This document shows, piece by piece, positions 34,876 through 45,000 of a stretch of 64,000 nucleotides of DNA (within the stretch, counting starts at the first letter, position 1; every line of letters begins with the position of its first letter). Under the pieces are notes generated by a model. That model was given only the letters and a program-made list of their open reading frames with translations. It was not told where the DNA came from and ran no database searches. Position numbers and translations under genes: made by a program. This DNA comes from Bacteroidota bacterium (GTDB lineage: Bacteria > Chlamydiota > Chlamydiia > Chlamydiales > FEN-1388): contig JABDGV010000003.1 in the NCBI GenBank assembly GCA_013285825.1, forward strand, positions 26,405 through 90,404, given 5' to 3'.

Positions 34876-36480
34876 TCATTTGTGATCCCGAAGTTCGGCC
34901 AATTTCCTTAAAACAACCTCAAGCTTTGGACGATTTTTTGGGTCAGGCTGTATCATGGCTACAAGAACATGCAAATACTCTTTTAAAGAGGTATCATTCT
35001 CATCCCGAATTCTCTGAATGACCTTCTCAAAAAAACTTACCTGTAGATGTTGTATCTTCGAAATAAGCTCTCTATTACGGCCTTGCATTAATGCATTTTG
35101 ATGCTCAGTTATTAAGGCTTGAAGCTGCTTTCCCTCGCTATCAAATAAACCAGACATAAATAAAAGCGATAGCCCAAGCGCATAGCATTCGCATGCTGTA
35201 ATGTCTTGCCTTCCTTCTGTCCAAACCTCAGGAGCTGTATAGAGAGGCGTCCCATACCAAAATTGATTATATGGATTTTTTCTAAGATGATCAAAAGTCT
35301 CGATACAATCGTAATCACAGATATACGCTCTATATTTTCCGCCCACTTGGCGAAACAAGATGTTGTCAGGCTTTATGTCGCAATGGGCATAGCCGTGGGT
35401 ATGCATGAAATAAATGCCGGTGCATGCATCGAGCGCCACCTGAATCTGATCTTTCAGTCCAAGCTGCCCTTTTATTTTCCATAAATTACCCTCATACCTC
35501 TCTAAAATGATGCAGGTACATACCGTTCCATCTTTCTTTTTGTATGTATACCAAACATGTGCCTTGACATGGGAAGGTGCGCCAGAAAAGAGTATGAGGC
35601 TATTTACTTCCTTACTCGCTTTGCTTCCCTCATGAATAATCGATTCTACAGAAATTTCAGGCTCTTTATCCGTCTCTTTTGGAATATAAATTGCAGCCTT
35701 TACAATCTTTGACCTCCCCTTGCCAATCAAGGGAAATACCTTTCTCTTTTGTAAAATAGTAAATGAGCTGGTCTTAATATCACGCTGAACATCGTAGGGT
35801 ACAAGAGCGTCACGGCGCTCGAGCCGAGAAGGATCAACCTCCGGTCGAGAAAGCAACCAATTAAAACTAAAGGTACTCTTAAAAAGGTCAGTAAATGTAG
35901 CACTCCTTTGACTCTTCTGTTTTACCCAGTCAATTTTTCCTTCAAATAGGGCCGCATATTTTAAAAGCGAGGGCCTTGACATCCCTCGTAATTGAGCTGG
36001 AATTTTTTCTAATTGGAAATAGCGGCAAGCAACCGCATACAATTGCTTACAAAAAGGTTTATTTTCTAAATGATATTTCTGAATAAGTGCGCGTAAGTCA
36101 AATAACTGATTTCGAAACTCATCAAATATAGAATCTATTTCTTCATTTGCTTGAGAACTATAAGATCCCTGGCAATAGTGTTCGAGCTTTATTTCTAGGG
36201 AAGAGACGAATTTACCAACATCTTCCTCTTCCTTTCTTTTAGATATCTCTAAGAGATTGTTAGCAAGAAGATCCCAATTTTGTTTCTTGTCTATAAGCGA
36301 GTTATTATGCTTTGGATTGTGATAGTAGTAAGAACTCCCTTGCTCTTTTTCCTGAATTACTCCTTGATTCGAAGTCGTGGTAACTTCCTCATCCATCTTA
36401 TCTTCGAAATCTTCTAGAGTCTCTACCTCTTGGAAAGTAACTGTATCAGCCCCTTCCACCTTTAAAAGATTTTCGGACAT
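34876..36480 (-). CDS. Atypical eukaryotic-like Ser/Thr protein kinase
   Basis: A 534-residue protein with an acidic, disordered N-terminus and a helical region (30-230), then a kinase fold from about 245 to the end. The catalytic loop reads YAHCDIKPDNILF near residue 365 (HRD arginine replaced by cysteine, catalytic Asp, Lys and Asn kept). The metal-binding DFG is DYD near 388, and the APE motif is present (YTAPEVW near 416). The Gly-rich loop is degenerate (LIGKGRSKIV). It lacks signal peptide, membrane segment and PASTA repeats, unlike PknD of Chlamydia. It may be a cytosolic regulator or a secreted kinase; the RD-less loop is common in effector and pathogen-sensor kinases. It stands alone between gltX and tsp. 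Confidence 0.8.
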   Translation of the reverse strand: MSENLLKVEGADTVTFQEVETLEDFEDKMDEEVTTTSNQGVIQEKEQGSSYYYHNPKHNNSLIDKKQNWDLLANNLLEISKRKEEEDVGKFVSSLEIKLEHYCQGSYSSQANEEIDSIFDEFRNQLFDLRALIQKYHLENKPFCKQLYAVACRYFQLEKIPAQLRGMSRPSLLKYAALFEGKIDWVKQKSQRSATFTDLFKSTFSFNWLLSRPEVDPSRLERRDALVPYDVQRDIKTSSFTILQKRKVFPLIGKGRSKIVKAAIYIPKETDKEPEISVESIIHEGSKASKEVNSLILFSGAPSHVKAHVWYTYKKKDGTVCTCIILERYEGNLWKIKGQLGLKDQIQVALDACTGIYFMHTHGYAHCDIKPDNILFRQVGGKYRAYICDYDCIETFDHLRKNPYNQFWYGTPLYTAPEVWTEGRQDITACECYALGLSLLFMSGLFDSEGKQLQALITEHQNALMQGRNRELISKIQHLQVSFFEKVIQRIRDENDTSLKEYLHVLVAMIQPDPKNRPKLEVVLRKLAELRDHK

Positions 36481-36554
36481 AAATTATCTCTTTTGGTTAC
36501 CAATTCCATCAATACTCCGAGTAATAATCAAAATCAAGAATGTATTAAAAAGAA

Positions 36555-38555
36555 TTAAGCCGCCTCTTTAATTTCTGCCTCTTTTACCTGTAAATCTGAA
36601 AGAAGAACAAGATCACGCAATACTTGAGTCGCCTCTTGTCCCTGATAATCTGGCTCTTTTATGAGCTCTTCAGCTAGGGAAATATCTTCCGTTACTTGTC
36701 TAGCTCTCTCTAAATAGCCTTGATATTCGCTATTTGATGCCATCCGCCCATCATGATTCTTCTTCAAAGGTGAAAGATATTTTTTCCACACATTGGTCGG
36801 CTTCTCTAAGTCAAAAAGATAGAGCTTTCGAATTTCGCTTCTCTGGAAGAAGGGCACATCACTCAATGTATCTTTAAAACAGGGCTCAATAGAGCTTGCT
36901 GCGAGCGGATAGGTCGAATATCTCTCGCCAATTTCTGCATCTGTAAGAGGTCCTGGGATTTCAATATCGGATACGACTCCAATAAGCTGAGGGCTTCTTC
37001 CCGAGGGAGTATAGTAGCATCCTCGAGTCACCTTAAACTCTCCTTTAGGATTGACTTTGGCATCAGGACCTGGATTCAAGGTAAAAATCTGAAAAGAGCC
37101 CTTGCCAAAACTGCTTGCATCCCCAACAACGAGCGCACGTCCATAATCTTGCAAAGTCTGGGCAACAATTTCCGCAGCAGAAGCGCTTTCACGATTAATG
37201 ACTACAACTAAAGGTCCATTATAAAGAGGATACGAATCTAAGTTGCGAAGATGCTGTATCTGCCCGCTTTCATCTTTGATAGAAACAATTATTCCCTTTT
37301 TAAGGAACATGCCCGCAACAGCTACAGCCTCAGTTAAAAGACCTCCACCATTAGAACGTAAATCTAATAAAATTCCCTTCACCTTGTGATTTCTCTGGAT
37401 CTTTCTTAATGCAGAAATCAGATCACTCGATGATGAGCTCTCTTGATCTTGATAAAAAGAGTGTAATACGAGTGTAACAAGTACTCCATCTCCAAATTCT
37501 TCCGTTTTCGCTTCATAGCGGGCATCTTTAATTACAACCTCAGCACGCTTAATAGTAACATTGAGCTTTTCTGTGTTGCGAAGGATAGTTAAATTGACTG
37601 TCGTTCCTTCAGGCCCTCGAATCTTTTCAACTACATCTGATACATCAAGCCCAAGTATGGGCTCTCCATCGATCGCGATAATTTTATCTTTCAACTCAAT
37701 AGCTTTCGATTGTTCCGCAGGGCCCCCTTCAACAAGCTTAATGATGGTGTACCCATCAATATCATCCCGCATGAGTACGCCAATCCCAAAAAGACGCTGC
37801 TGTACAGCAATTAAAAACTGCTTAGCTTCTGTTGGTGTAAAGAAAACAGTTTGAGAATCCATCCCGGATGCAATAGCTTTCATGAATGAAGTCGCAATCA
37901 ACTTTTCCCGCAGCTTGGAATCATTCGTGCAAAACTCTTCTTCACGGTTTTTTCGGTACTTTTCAATATAAGAAATTGTTCGAGTAAGTTCTTCTGGTTC
38001 AAACTTAGCCACAGCTTGCATTTGAAGCGCTTTAATTTTCTTGAGTCTTTCAAAAAGCTCATCTTCGCTTTTAGCCCAATCAAGGTTCTTAACACCTTCA
38101 ACTGTGACATCTGTTGGAAGTTCTGCGATTTTTAACTGCTCTTCAAGTACTCGCCGTCGATAAACAGCGGCCTTCATTTTATCAAAAAGTTCTTCAAATG
38201 CAGGAAATTTGGCTAACTTATAATCTTGAACTATCTTTTCTAAGTATTCTTTACTTGGGGATAGAGCTGAAGTAACATCAGATTCAATTAGATATGATTT
38301 TGAAGGATCTAATCCTTCCACATACATTCGAAGCGTCCTTTGAGCAAGCTCTGGGGTAAAATCCTTATAAATGGCATGCCACTGCATAATTTCTTCGGAC
38401 CGCTTGGGAACATCTTTATATGTTAAATCGGCAGGTTTTGCTTCTATAAATGAAGAAAAACAAATTAAAAATGAGAGTAAAAAACAAAAAAGTTTTAAAT
38501 TTGTTCCAAAAAATGTTGATATATATTCTATCTTTATTTGATAATCTGTAATCAA
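36555..38555 (-). CDS. tsp: Tail-specific protease Tsp (S41, carboxy-terminal processing)
   Basis: A periplasmic protease with signal sequence (KLFCFLLSFLICFSSFIEA), an N-terminal helical domain, a PDZ domain (FGIGVLMRDDIDGYTIIKLVEGGPA, then GLDVSDVVEKIRGPEGT), and the S41 catalytic core with Ser in RESASAAEIVAQ and Lys in SSFGKGSFQ, the Ser-Lys dyad of Prc/Tsp. The C. trachomatis Tsp (CT441) lies in the same euo/gltX neighbourhood. No ATG is found at a sensible place: the frame continues upstream into euo on the other strand, and the best start is a TTG at 38555 without ribosome site. A rare start codon, or a sequence error in the T-rich signal region, should be considered. Confidence 0.88.
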   Translation of the reverse strand: MITDYQIKIEYISTFFGTNLKLFCFLLSFLICFSSFIEAKPADLTYKDVPKRSEEIMQWHAIYKDFTPELAQRTLRMYVEGLDPSKSYLIESDVTSALSPSKEYLEKIVQDYKLAKFPAFEELFDKMKAAVYRRRVLEEQLKIAELPTDVTVEGVKNLDWAKSEDELFERLKKIKALQMQAVAKFEPEELTRTISYIEKYRKNREEEFCTNDSKLREKLIATSFMKAIASGMDSQTVFFTPTEAKQFLIAVQQRLFGIGVLMRDDIDGYTIIKLVEGGPAEQSKAIELKDKIIAIDGEPILGLDVSDVVEKIRGPEGTTVNLTILRNTEKLNVTIKRAEVVIKDARYEAKTEEFGDGVLVTLVLHSFYQDQESSSSSDLISALRKIQRNHKVKGILLDLRSNGGGLLTEAVAVAGMFLKKGIIVSIKDESGQIQHLRNLDSYPLYNGPLVVVINRESASAAEIVAQTLQDYGRALVVGDASSFGKGSFQIFTLNPGPDAKVNPKGEFKVTRGCYYTPSGRSPQLIGVVSDIEIPGPLTDAEIGERYSTYPLAASSIEPCFKDTLSDVPFFQRSEIRKLYLFDLEKPTNVWKKYLSPLKKNHDGRMASNSEYQGYLERARQVTEDISLAEELIKEPDYQGQEATQVLRDLVLLSDLQVKEAEIKEAA
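38516..38545 (+). promoter_or_regulatory. Promoter of euo
   Basis: TTGATA (38516-38521) and GATAAT (38540-38545) are separated by 18 bases. The mRNA would start near 38552, about 37 bases before the euo ATG. The promoter overlaps the 5' end of tsp on the other strand, so transcription of the two divergent genes may interfere. Confidence 0.55.
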
Positions 38556-38588
38556 ACAAACAAATTTAGTTTTATTAAAGGATGTAAA

Positions 38589-39020
38589 ATGGATTCTACA
38601 AAAAAAACAGAAGTTTCTGCAGAGCAGAAAAAGATCGTTTCGATTACCGAAGCGGCAAAAATTCATAATGTCACTCGCCAAGCCATTTATGTGGCAATCA
38701 AGTTGAAAAAACTGAAGGCGATCAAAGACGCAAGCCGTTGGATGATCAACCTTGATGACCTTCATGATTATCGAAAAAATCGATACTCACGGTCTAAATC
38801 GTTGTATCAGGGAGAGCTCCTCTTCGACAACACAAAAGGTTATTATTCTATAAACCAAGTTGCGAAAATGCTCAATGTTCCAGCTCAAAAGATCTATTAT
38901 GCAACACGCACAGGTTATTTGAAAGCCTCCCGTCGTGGCGCAGCATGGGTGATCTATGAGACTGACCTGAAGACCTACAAAGATGGTCTTATGAACGTTC
39001 GCAAAAAGCGCGCAGTTTAA
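38589..39020 (+). CDS. euo: Developmental transcription regulator EUO
   Basis: A 143-residue DNA-binding protein, homologue of chlamydial EUO (early upstream open reading frame), which represses late genes during the replicative stage. Two excisionase/MerR-like helix-turn-helix repeats are visible: SITEAAKIHNVTRQAIYVAI (residues about 19-38, followed by a wing with RWMINLDDL) and SINQVAKMLNVPAQKIYYAT (about 85-104, followed by AAWVIYETDL). The ATG at 38589 has AAAGGA 6 bases before it. The stop codon overlaps the stop of the convergent methyltransferase gene (TTAA shared). Position between tsp and recJ-secDF agrees with Chlamydia gene order. Confidence 0.9.
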   Translation: MDSTKKTEVSAEQKKIVSITEAAKIHNVTRQAIYVAIKLKKLKAIKDASRWMINLDDLHDYRKNRYSRSKSLYQGELLFDNTKGYYSINQVAKMLNVPAQKIYYATRTGYLKASRRGAAWVIYETDLKTYKDGLMNVRKKRAV

Positions 39021-40300
39021 TTCGTAAGGATTAATTGACAGACGACTTCTAAGTGAGTCGTTTGGGGAAAAAGGTCGAATCCTTGAATCCAGGCGATCTT
39101 CCAGCCCGCCTCAAGAAGCGGTTTTATATCTCGAATCATCGTCGCAAGATGGCAAGAGGTATAAAACAGCTCTTGAGGTCTTTGTTTTATGCAAAGCTCA
39201 ATGACTTTTGGATGAAGCCCCTCTCTCGGCGGGTTTACGATCCAGATAGATGCTGGCATTTTCAAATTAGGAAGCATCTCTTCAACCTTACCACAATGAA
39301 TTCCATCAGCTGTTAAATTATTCTTTTCAAGCGCCATTTCAGCACAGGCAACGGCCTTTCGATTATATTCAATAGACTCAACAGTATATCCTAACCGCTT
39401 GAGAAGGCACGTTGTACATCCCACACCCGAATATAAATCATAGACGTGAAGCGGCGGTTTTTGCATTCTTGCAGAAATCGAATTGAGGATTAATGAGTAG
39501 GCCTCTGGATGGTTTTGAAGGAAGGCAGAAAGGGTGTAGAAGATTGTGCTGTTCAAAATTTCTTCTGAAAAGGTTTGAGGACCATGCTGAAAGGATTTAT
39601 CTTTTCCATGTATGGAAATTGAAATGAAGCTCTTCGAAAAATGGGCAATGGCCTTGTCAAAAGAGTTCTCTAAATTTCCCGTTACATGCAAAAAAAGTCC
39701 ATATTGATCGAGGCCAATTTTTCCTATGCACACTTCTATAGACTTGCCCTGCTGCTTTTTCAGCTTTAAAAAAAAGTCGCGAACCGCCGCAAAAATCTCT
39801 TTATTTTCAGAAAATATTGGACAAATCTCAGGCATAAAGAGCGTTTTATTATCTTTTTCAAAATAACCGATTTGCCAGCCAGAATCAGTGCAACGGGCAT
39901 GTAAAAAAATCCGCCTTCGCCAATTCCAACATGTTTTAGGGGAAATGACTTTCGCTTGAACAGGCCCTAAAGCTCTCAAAAGCTGATCATTCAACCATTG
40001 AGTTTTGAGAGATTGCTGCTCATCTTGAGAGATATGCTGTAACTGACAGCCCCCGCAAGAACCAAAATAGGGGCACTTAGGGGTAATTCTTGAAGGGCTA
40101 GGATCAAGAAGCTCTAAAACCTCCGCCCAGAAAAATGAGCCCTGTTTACGCGTTATGCAAGCTCGAACCTTCTCGCCAGAAATGATCCCAGAATTGCTTA
40201 CAATAAAAACAACCCATCCCTGGACTCGCACAAAGCCATGGCCGCCATAGACAACCTTCTCAATAGTGCAGTCGAATTTCTCACCAATGGACAAGGTCAC
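39017..40300 (-). CDS. RNA (uracil-5-)-methyltransferase of the RumA/RlmD-TrmA family
   Basis: A 427-residue SAM-dependent enzyme that makes 5-methyluridine in rRNA or tRNA. The N-terminus is a TRAM-like RNA-binding domain (KVVYGGHGFVRVQGWVVFI). An iron-sulfur cluster is indicated by CPYFGSCGGCQLQH. The methyltransferase part has HVYDLYSGVGCTTCLL (SAM binding), WIVNPPREGLHPK and the nucleophile motif FYTSCHLATMIRDI. The FeS cysteines favour the 23S rRNA enzymes (RlmD/RlmC) over TrmA. It overlaps recJ by 4 bases and is the last gene of the secDF-recJ operon. Confidence 0.88.
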   Translation of the reverse strand: MTLSIGEKFDCTIEKVVYGGHGFVRVQGWVVFIVSNSGIISGEKVRACITRKQGSFFWAEVLELLDPSPSRITPKCPYFGSCGGCQLQHISQDEQQSLKTQWLNDQLLRALGPVQAKVISPKTCWNWRRRIFLHARCTDSGWQIGYFEKDNKTLFMPEICPIFSENKEIFAAVRDFFLKLKKQQGKSIEVCIGKIGLDQYGLFLHVTGNLENSFDKAIAHFSKSFISISIHGKDKSFQHGPQTFSEEILNSTIFYTLSAFLQNHPEAYSLILNSISARMQKPPLHVYDLYSGVGCTTCLLKRLGYTVESIEYNRKAVACAEMALEKNNLTADGIHCGKVEEMLPNLKMPASIWIVNPPREGLHPKVIELCIKQRPQELFYTSCHLATMIRDIKPLLEAGWKIAWIQGFDLFPQTTHLEVVCQLILTN

Positions 40301-42084
40301 AGCAGTTGAAAATCCCGGACAAGAAGTTGAATACTCGAGCCGCTTACCTGAGGAGTAAAGGCAATGCGAAGGGGCTTAGGGGCGCCTTGGAGCTGGTGAA
40401 TTCTATGCGCTTGATTTACCATAATCCCTTCCAGCATGCGATCTTTTTGCTCCAGAAAAAGTTTTAGATGGTGGCGGCCGACAATTTTCGGCTCTTGAAT
40501 CTGAATAGCTTCAGCAAAAAGCATAGGAGCTGGATTTCCATGCCCATAAGGCTCTAATAGCTTTATTGACTCCAAAGCATCGAAGGTCAGCTCATCGAAT
40601 GAAACTTCAGCATCAAGAACAAGCTTATGCTGCACCTGGTGATCGGAGAGCTGCTCATCGGCAATTGCAATAAACTGCTTAATAAACTCATCTAAGTGCT
40701 GTTCTCGGATAGTTAAGCCGGCAGCAACATCATGGCCGCCGAAATTAAGCAGAAGCTTTGAAAGCTTCTTTAATATTCCAAGAACGGGAAATTCTGGAAT
40801 GGAGCGGATAGAACCTTTGCCCACCTGCCCTTCAAGCGCAATTACTACTGCCGGGCGGTTATAATGCTTTGCAAGGCGCATGGATAAGATGGCAATGATT
40901 CCTGGATGCCATTTTCTCGATGTCAAAACAATAGCTTTATGCTTGGTAAGGCCAGGCTGCTCTTCCAATATCCTGCCAATGTCCTTTGACATGAGTTTTT
41001 CTATCTTTTGCCGCTCAATATTGTAGAGATTCAGCTCAATGGCCATCTTCTCAGCAGTGAGCGCATTTCTGGTTAACAGAAGCTTTACTCCCTGCTCAGG
41101 CTCTGCAATACGCCCTAAACTATTTAGCCTAGGAGCAATCTTGGAGGCAATCGTGCTGGTATTTGTTAGTGCTGGATCTGTTTCGCAAATAGAGAGAAGC
41201 TTTGAAAGCCCAACTCTCTTATTACGGCGCAGCTGATTCAACCCATAGCTCACCATAATCCGATTTTCATCGGTTAAGACGCCCATATCGGCGACTGTCC
41301 CAATAGCAACAAGATCCAAATAGCGTTTGAGGTCCACTTTTTTCGGAAGGATATCGCCTTCATCTTCAAGATATTCAGTTAAGGCGTGGGCTAGCTTGAA
41401 GGCAACACCGACACCTGTAAGGTCGCGGTTTGGGTATTCACTTGTTACAAGCTTCGGGTTTAATGTCGCAATGCAGTGAGGAATTTTGTCTGTTGGTTCG
41501 TGGTGGTCTGTAATTATGACGTCGATATGGTGCCGGATCACCTCTTCAATCTGCTCTGCGGCTGTAATTCCGCAATCAACTGTTATAAGCAGGGTTGAGT
41601 GGTTGCGTAAAGCAAACTCTAAGGCATCGAGAATCATGCTCTGGCGAAGCAGTGCAGTTCTATTCGAAATGTAGGGGATAACCTTTGCGCCAACAAAGGT
41701 TAAAAACTCTGTAAGCAATGCCGTTGCAGTCATGCCATCAACGTCATTATCGCCATAAATTAAAATAGTCTCTTGATCTTTGATAGCCTTGCGAATTCGT
41801 TCGACCGCTTGCGGCATCTCGCTGAAGAGAAAGGGGTCGTACAGGTCTGGAAGTTTTCCGTAAAGATGTCGATGAACAGACAGGTGGGAAGTAAGCCTCC
41901 GGCTGGCTAGTACTTTAGCTAGAACCGGAGGAACATGAAATTCAGATTCGATCTTTTGGACTTCTGTCTCATTGACAGTGGGATAGATCCAGAGCAGCGG
42001 AGGAACTTCAAAATTATGTTCGAATCGCCCTTTGGAAGGTATTCGCTCATCTGTATCAAAGACTCCCCGCGCTTCATAAGTCAT
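40297..42084 (-). CDS. recJ: Single-stranded-DNA-specific exonuclease RecJ
   Basis: A 595-residue 5'-3' exonuclease of the DHH superfamily used in recombination and repair. Motifs: YGDNDVDGMTATALL (I), TVDCGITAAEQ (II), ITDHHEP (III, DHH), AIGTVADMG (IV) and the DHHA1 region LLNFGGHDVAAGLTI. A C-terminal OB-fold region follows. It overlaps secDF and the methyltransferase by 4 bases on each side. The same recJ-secDF pair (CT447-CT448) follows euo in Chlamydia. Confidence 0.95.
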   Translation of the reverse strand: MTYEARGVFDTDERIPSKGRFEHNFEVPPLLWIYPTVNETEVQKIESEFHVPPVLAKVLASRRLTSHLSVHRHLYGKLPDLYDPFLFSEMPQAVERIRKAIKDQETILIYGDNDVDGMTATALLTEFLTFVGAKVIPYISNRTALLRQSMILDALEFALRNHSTLLITVDCGITAAEQIEEVIRHHIDVIITDHHEPTDKIPHCIATLNPKLVTSEYPNRDLTGVGVAFKLAHALTEYLEDEGDILPKKVDLKRYLDLVAIGTVADMGVLTDENRIMVSYGLNQLRRNKRVGLSKLLSICETDPALTNTSTIASKIAPRLNSLGRIAEPEQGVKLLLTRNALTAEKMAIELNLYNIERQKIEKLMSKDIGRILEEQPGLTKHKAIVLTSRKWHPGIIAILSMRLAKHYNRPAVVIALEGQVGKGSIRSIPEFPVLGILKKLSKLLLNFGGHDVAAGLTIREQHLDEFIKQFIAIADEQLSDHQVQHKLVLDAEVSFDELTFDALESIKLLEPYGHGNPAPMLFAEAIQIQEPKIVGRHHLKLFLEQKDRMLEGIMVNQAHRIHQLQGAPKPLRIAFTPQVSGSSIQLLVRDFQLL

Positions 42085-45000
42085 GACATCTCTTGATCTT
42101 TTTCATATAAAGCCACCAATAGCGGCGATGCAATGAACATTGTTGATAAGGTACCTACAAAGACACCTGTCAACATGACAAATGAAAAAGCAAAGATAGA
42201 ACCGCCGCCAAAGAGCACAAGGCAGATCAATACTGCAAGAGTTGTTCCCGAAGTCATTATTGTTCGAGACAACGTGCTATTCAAAGCAATATTGACAACT
42301 TCGCTAAAGCTTCTCTTTCGGTAGAGCTGAACATCTTCACGAACCCGGTCAAAGACAATAATCGTGTCGTTGAGCGAGTATCCAATAATTGTCATCAATG
42401 CACCAACCACTTCCAAATTCAACTGGAGAGGTGCGCCAATATAGTTTGCAACAGCCATGACCGCAAGAGTCATGAGAAGGGTATGCCCAAGTGCTGCAAC
42501 CGATGCAAGCGCAAAGCTCCATTCGAACCGTACTGCGATATAGATTAAAACACCGATTAGAGACAATGCTAAAGCGATAATCGCATTATTTCTCATAACG
42601 GATGAGAACTGACCGCTCATCGTTGTCCAGCTTTGATTAAGGCTCGGCTTGCAAGATGGACGAAGCTCTACTCCTTGCTGTTCTAATGATGTTACAATCC
42701 ATTCAATACGTGGATTTGCCTGATATTCATAGGCAAATGATCCTGAATTTTCTTGCGGCATCTGATAGAAAGGCCTGCCCTGCTGTTCCAAAGAAAGGCT
42801 GAGCTGAACCCGTAAAAGATCGGGACGGCCGAGCTCTCGTACCTGAAATTCGCGAACATCGAGTCCTGCTGTCTCCATTGCTTGCTGAACACGAGCTTTT
42901 GGATTAACATTTGCGCCAAGTGGTTCAACTTCAAAAGTCAGCGAGTAGCCGCCTGTAAAGTCCATACCCAAGAGTGATCTCCAGGAAACGGATGCTGTAA
43001 GTACTCCAACAGCTGCGAGAACAAGCGTTGCAAGGATAGCAGCCTTCTTGTACTTCAAGAAATTAAAGTTCGTCTCTGGAATCCAGCGGGACATCTTCAA
43101 CTCAGTATGCTTTGGATCTTGCACCCATCCAGCAAAGTAGTACTTAGTCACAAAGAGTGCCGTAAACATCGACGAAATAATACCGATCATCAATGAGAGA
43201 GCAAAGCCGCGAATAGGACCGCTATCAAATTGAATCAAGATAAGGGCTGCCAAAATCGTTGTCAGGTTAGAGTCTACAATCGCAGAAAAGGCTTTCTTAT
43301 AGCCCATAGCAATCGCTGAAGCTATTCGCTTCGATTTCAAGAACTCTTCCCGGATGCGTTCAAAAACTAAGACGTTTGCATCAACAGCCATCCCGACGGT
43401 CAATACGATACCTGCAAGAACAGGTAAAGTTATTGCGGCGCCTATATTTTGCATCACTGCCCAGATCATAAGAACGTTAAAGATAACGGCAATGGATGCA
43501 ACAACGCCTGCAAAGCGGTAGTAGGAGACCATCAAGGCTACAACGGCGATTACGCCAAGCAGCGATGCGATGATGCCTGAATTTCTCTCGGACCGTCCAA
43601 GCTCTGGGCTTACATTCTGTTCGAGCAAAATTTTTGGCGTAAAGCTCAAAGAGCCTGCTCGCAGATCTGTTGCCAAACGTTGAACTTCGCCTTGAGAGAA
43701 GTTTCCAGTAATCGTTGCAGAATCGCGAAGGGCTGCACTAAGGGTCGGAGCTGCAATTACTTCGCCATTCAAAATAACGGCCATTCTCCAGCCACGCCCT
43801 TCTGAAAAGGCTTCTCTTGGAGTGCCGATAATTTTATCTTCAGCAAACTGAGATGTCCATTGGTAAAACTCATCTCGAGGACTTTCAGATCTTCCAGATG
43901 CCGAACGGCTCTTAACGCTGAACACCAAGATATTTCCTTTTACAGCATCGTAGGATGCATGAACATTCTCAAGAGAGGATCCTTCAAGAGCAAAGTTTTT
44001 GAAGACAAAGATAAGGGGATGCGAAGATCCATGCCAATCGGCTGGGTCATCGCCGCGATGGCGCGCAACCATAGATGTTGTATCGTCAAAATCGACGCTT
44101 GAGATCCCATCATGTGGGTTCTTTAAGACAAGCCCAGCAGAAAGTAGCCTTTGAGCTGCGCTAGAAATAGTATTTGCCTTAGCAGTTACTTGAGCTCGCT
44201 CAAGCTTCTTGAAGGCAATTTCATTAATGCTGTCGACATCTTTTCTCGAAGAGACAACGGCTTCGCTCCACACTTCTTGCAAGAAGGTGTGCACATCTTT
44301 GGCTGTCTCTTTATTCCATGGGCCAAATTGCTCGTTTGCAACATGGAAATACATGGCGGAAGCTTGAACAAGCTCTTGTGCCGAGACACCTTGAAGGCCT
44401 GGAAAGTCGATCGAAATCGATTCATTTTCAACTCGGACAACTCGCTCGGATACACCCATCTTATTCAAACGGGTATAGAGCTCTGATGCTGCCTGCTGGA
44501 GATCTTCCGATTTTGTAACTGGCCGGCCGTTTTGGTCTACAAGCCCGAGCTTAACGCTTTTGCCGCCTGAAAGATCAAGACCCCATTTTAAAATTTTGCT
44601 GTCATCGCCCTGCACATAGAGTTTTGCGGCTCGCTTTATGTTGGAAATAAGCGTGCTTCTCGTAGGCTTCGGAACATAAAGACGTGCATTGAGCTTCAAA
44701 TCAACCTGAGCTGACTCCCACTCCTCTTTCCAGCGAACCAAATCCTCTTGAACCGCATTGGCAATGCGATTTTTTGTCAAAAGGCGCTGTTCGTAGTTTG
44801 AACACTCAAGAACTGCTACAGGTACGCTTGAATAGGTTGAAAACTGCTCGCGAGTTGCCTGAAGAAGAGGCGTTGCGTAGCCATCGAGCTCGAAAACGAT
44901 ATCATCAGAAAGGTCAATGGTTCCATTTAGCACATCGCCAAAATAGGCAACAAAACCACGCGCTTGCAGCATGAGGGCAAGCGATTCAATGTCCTTATGC

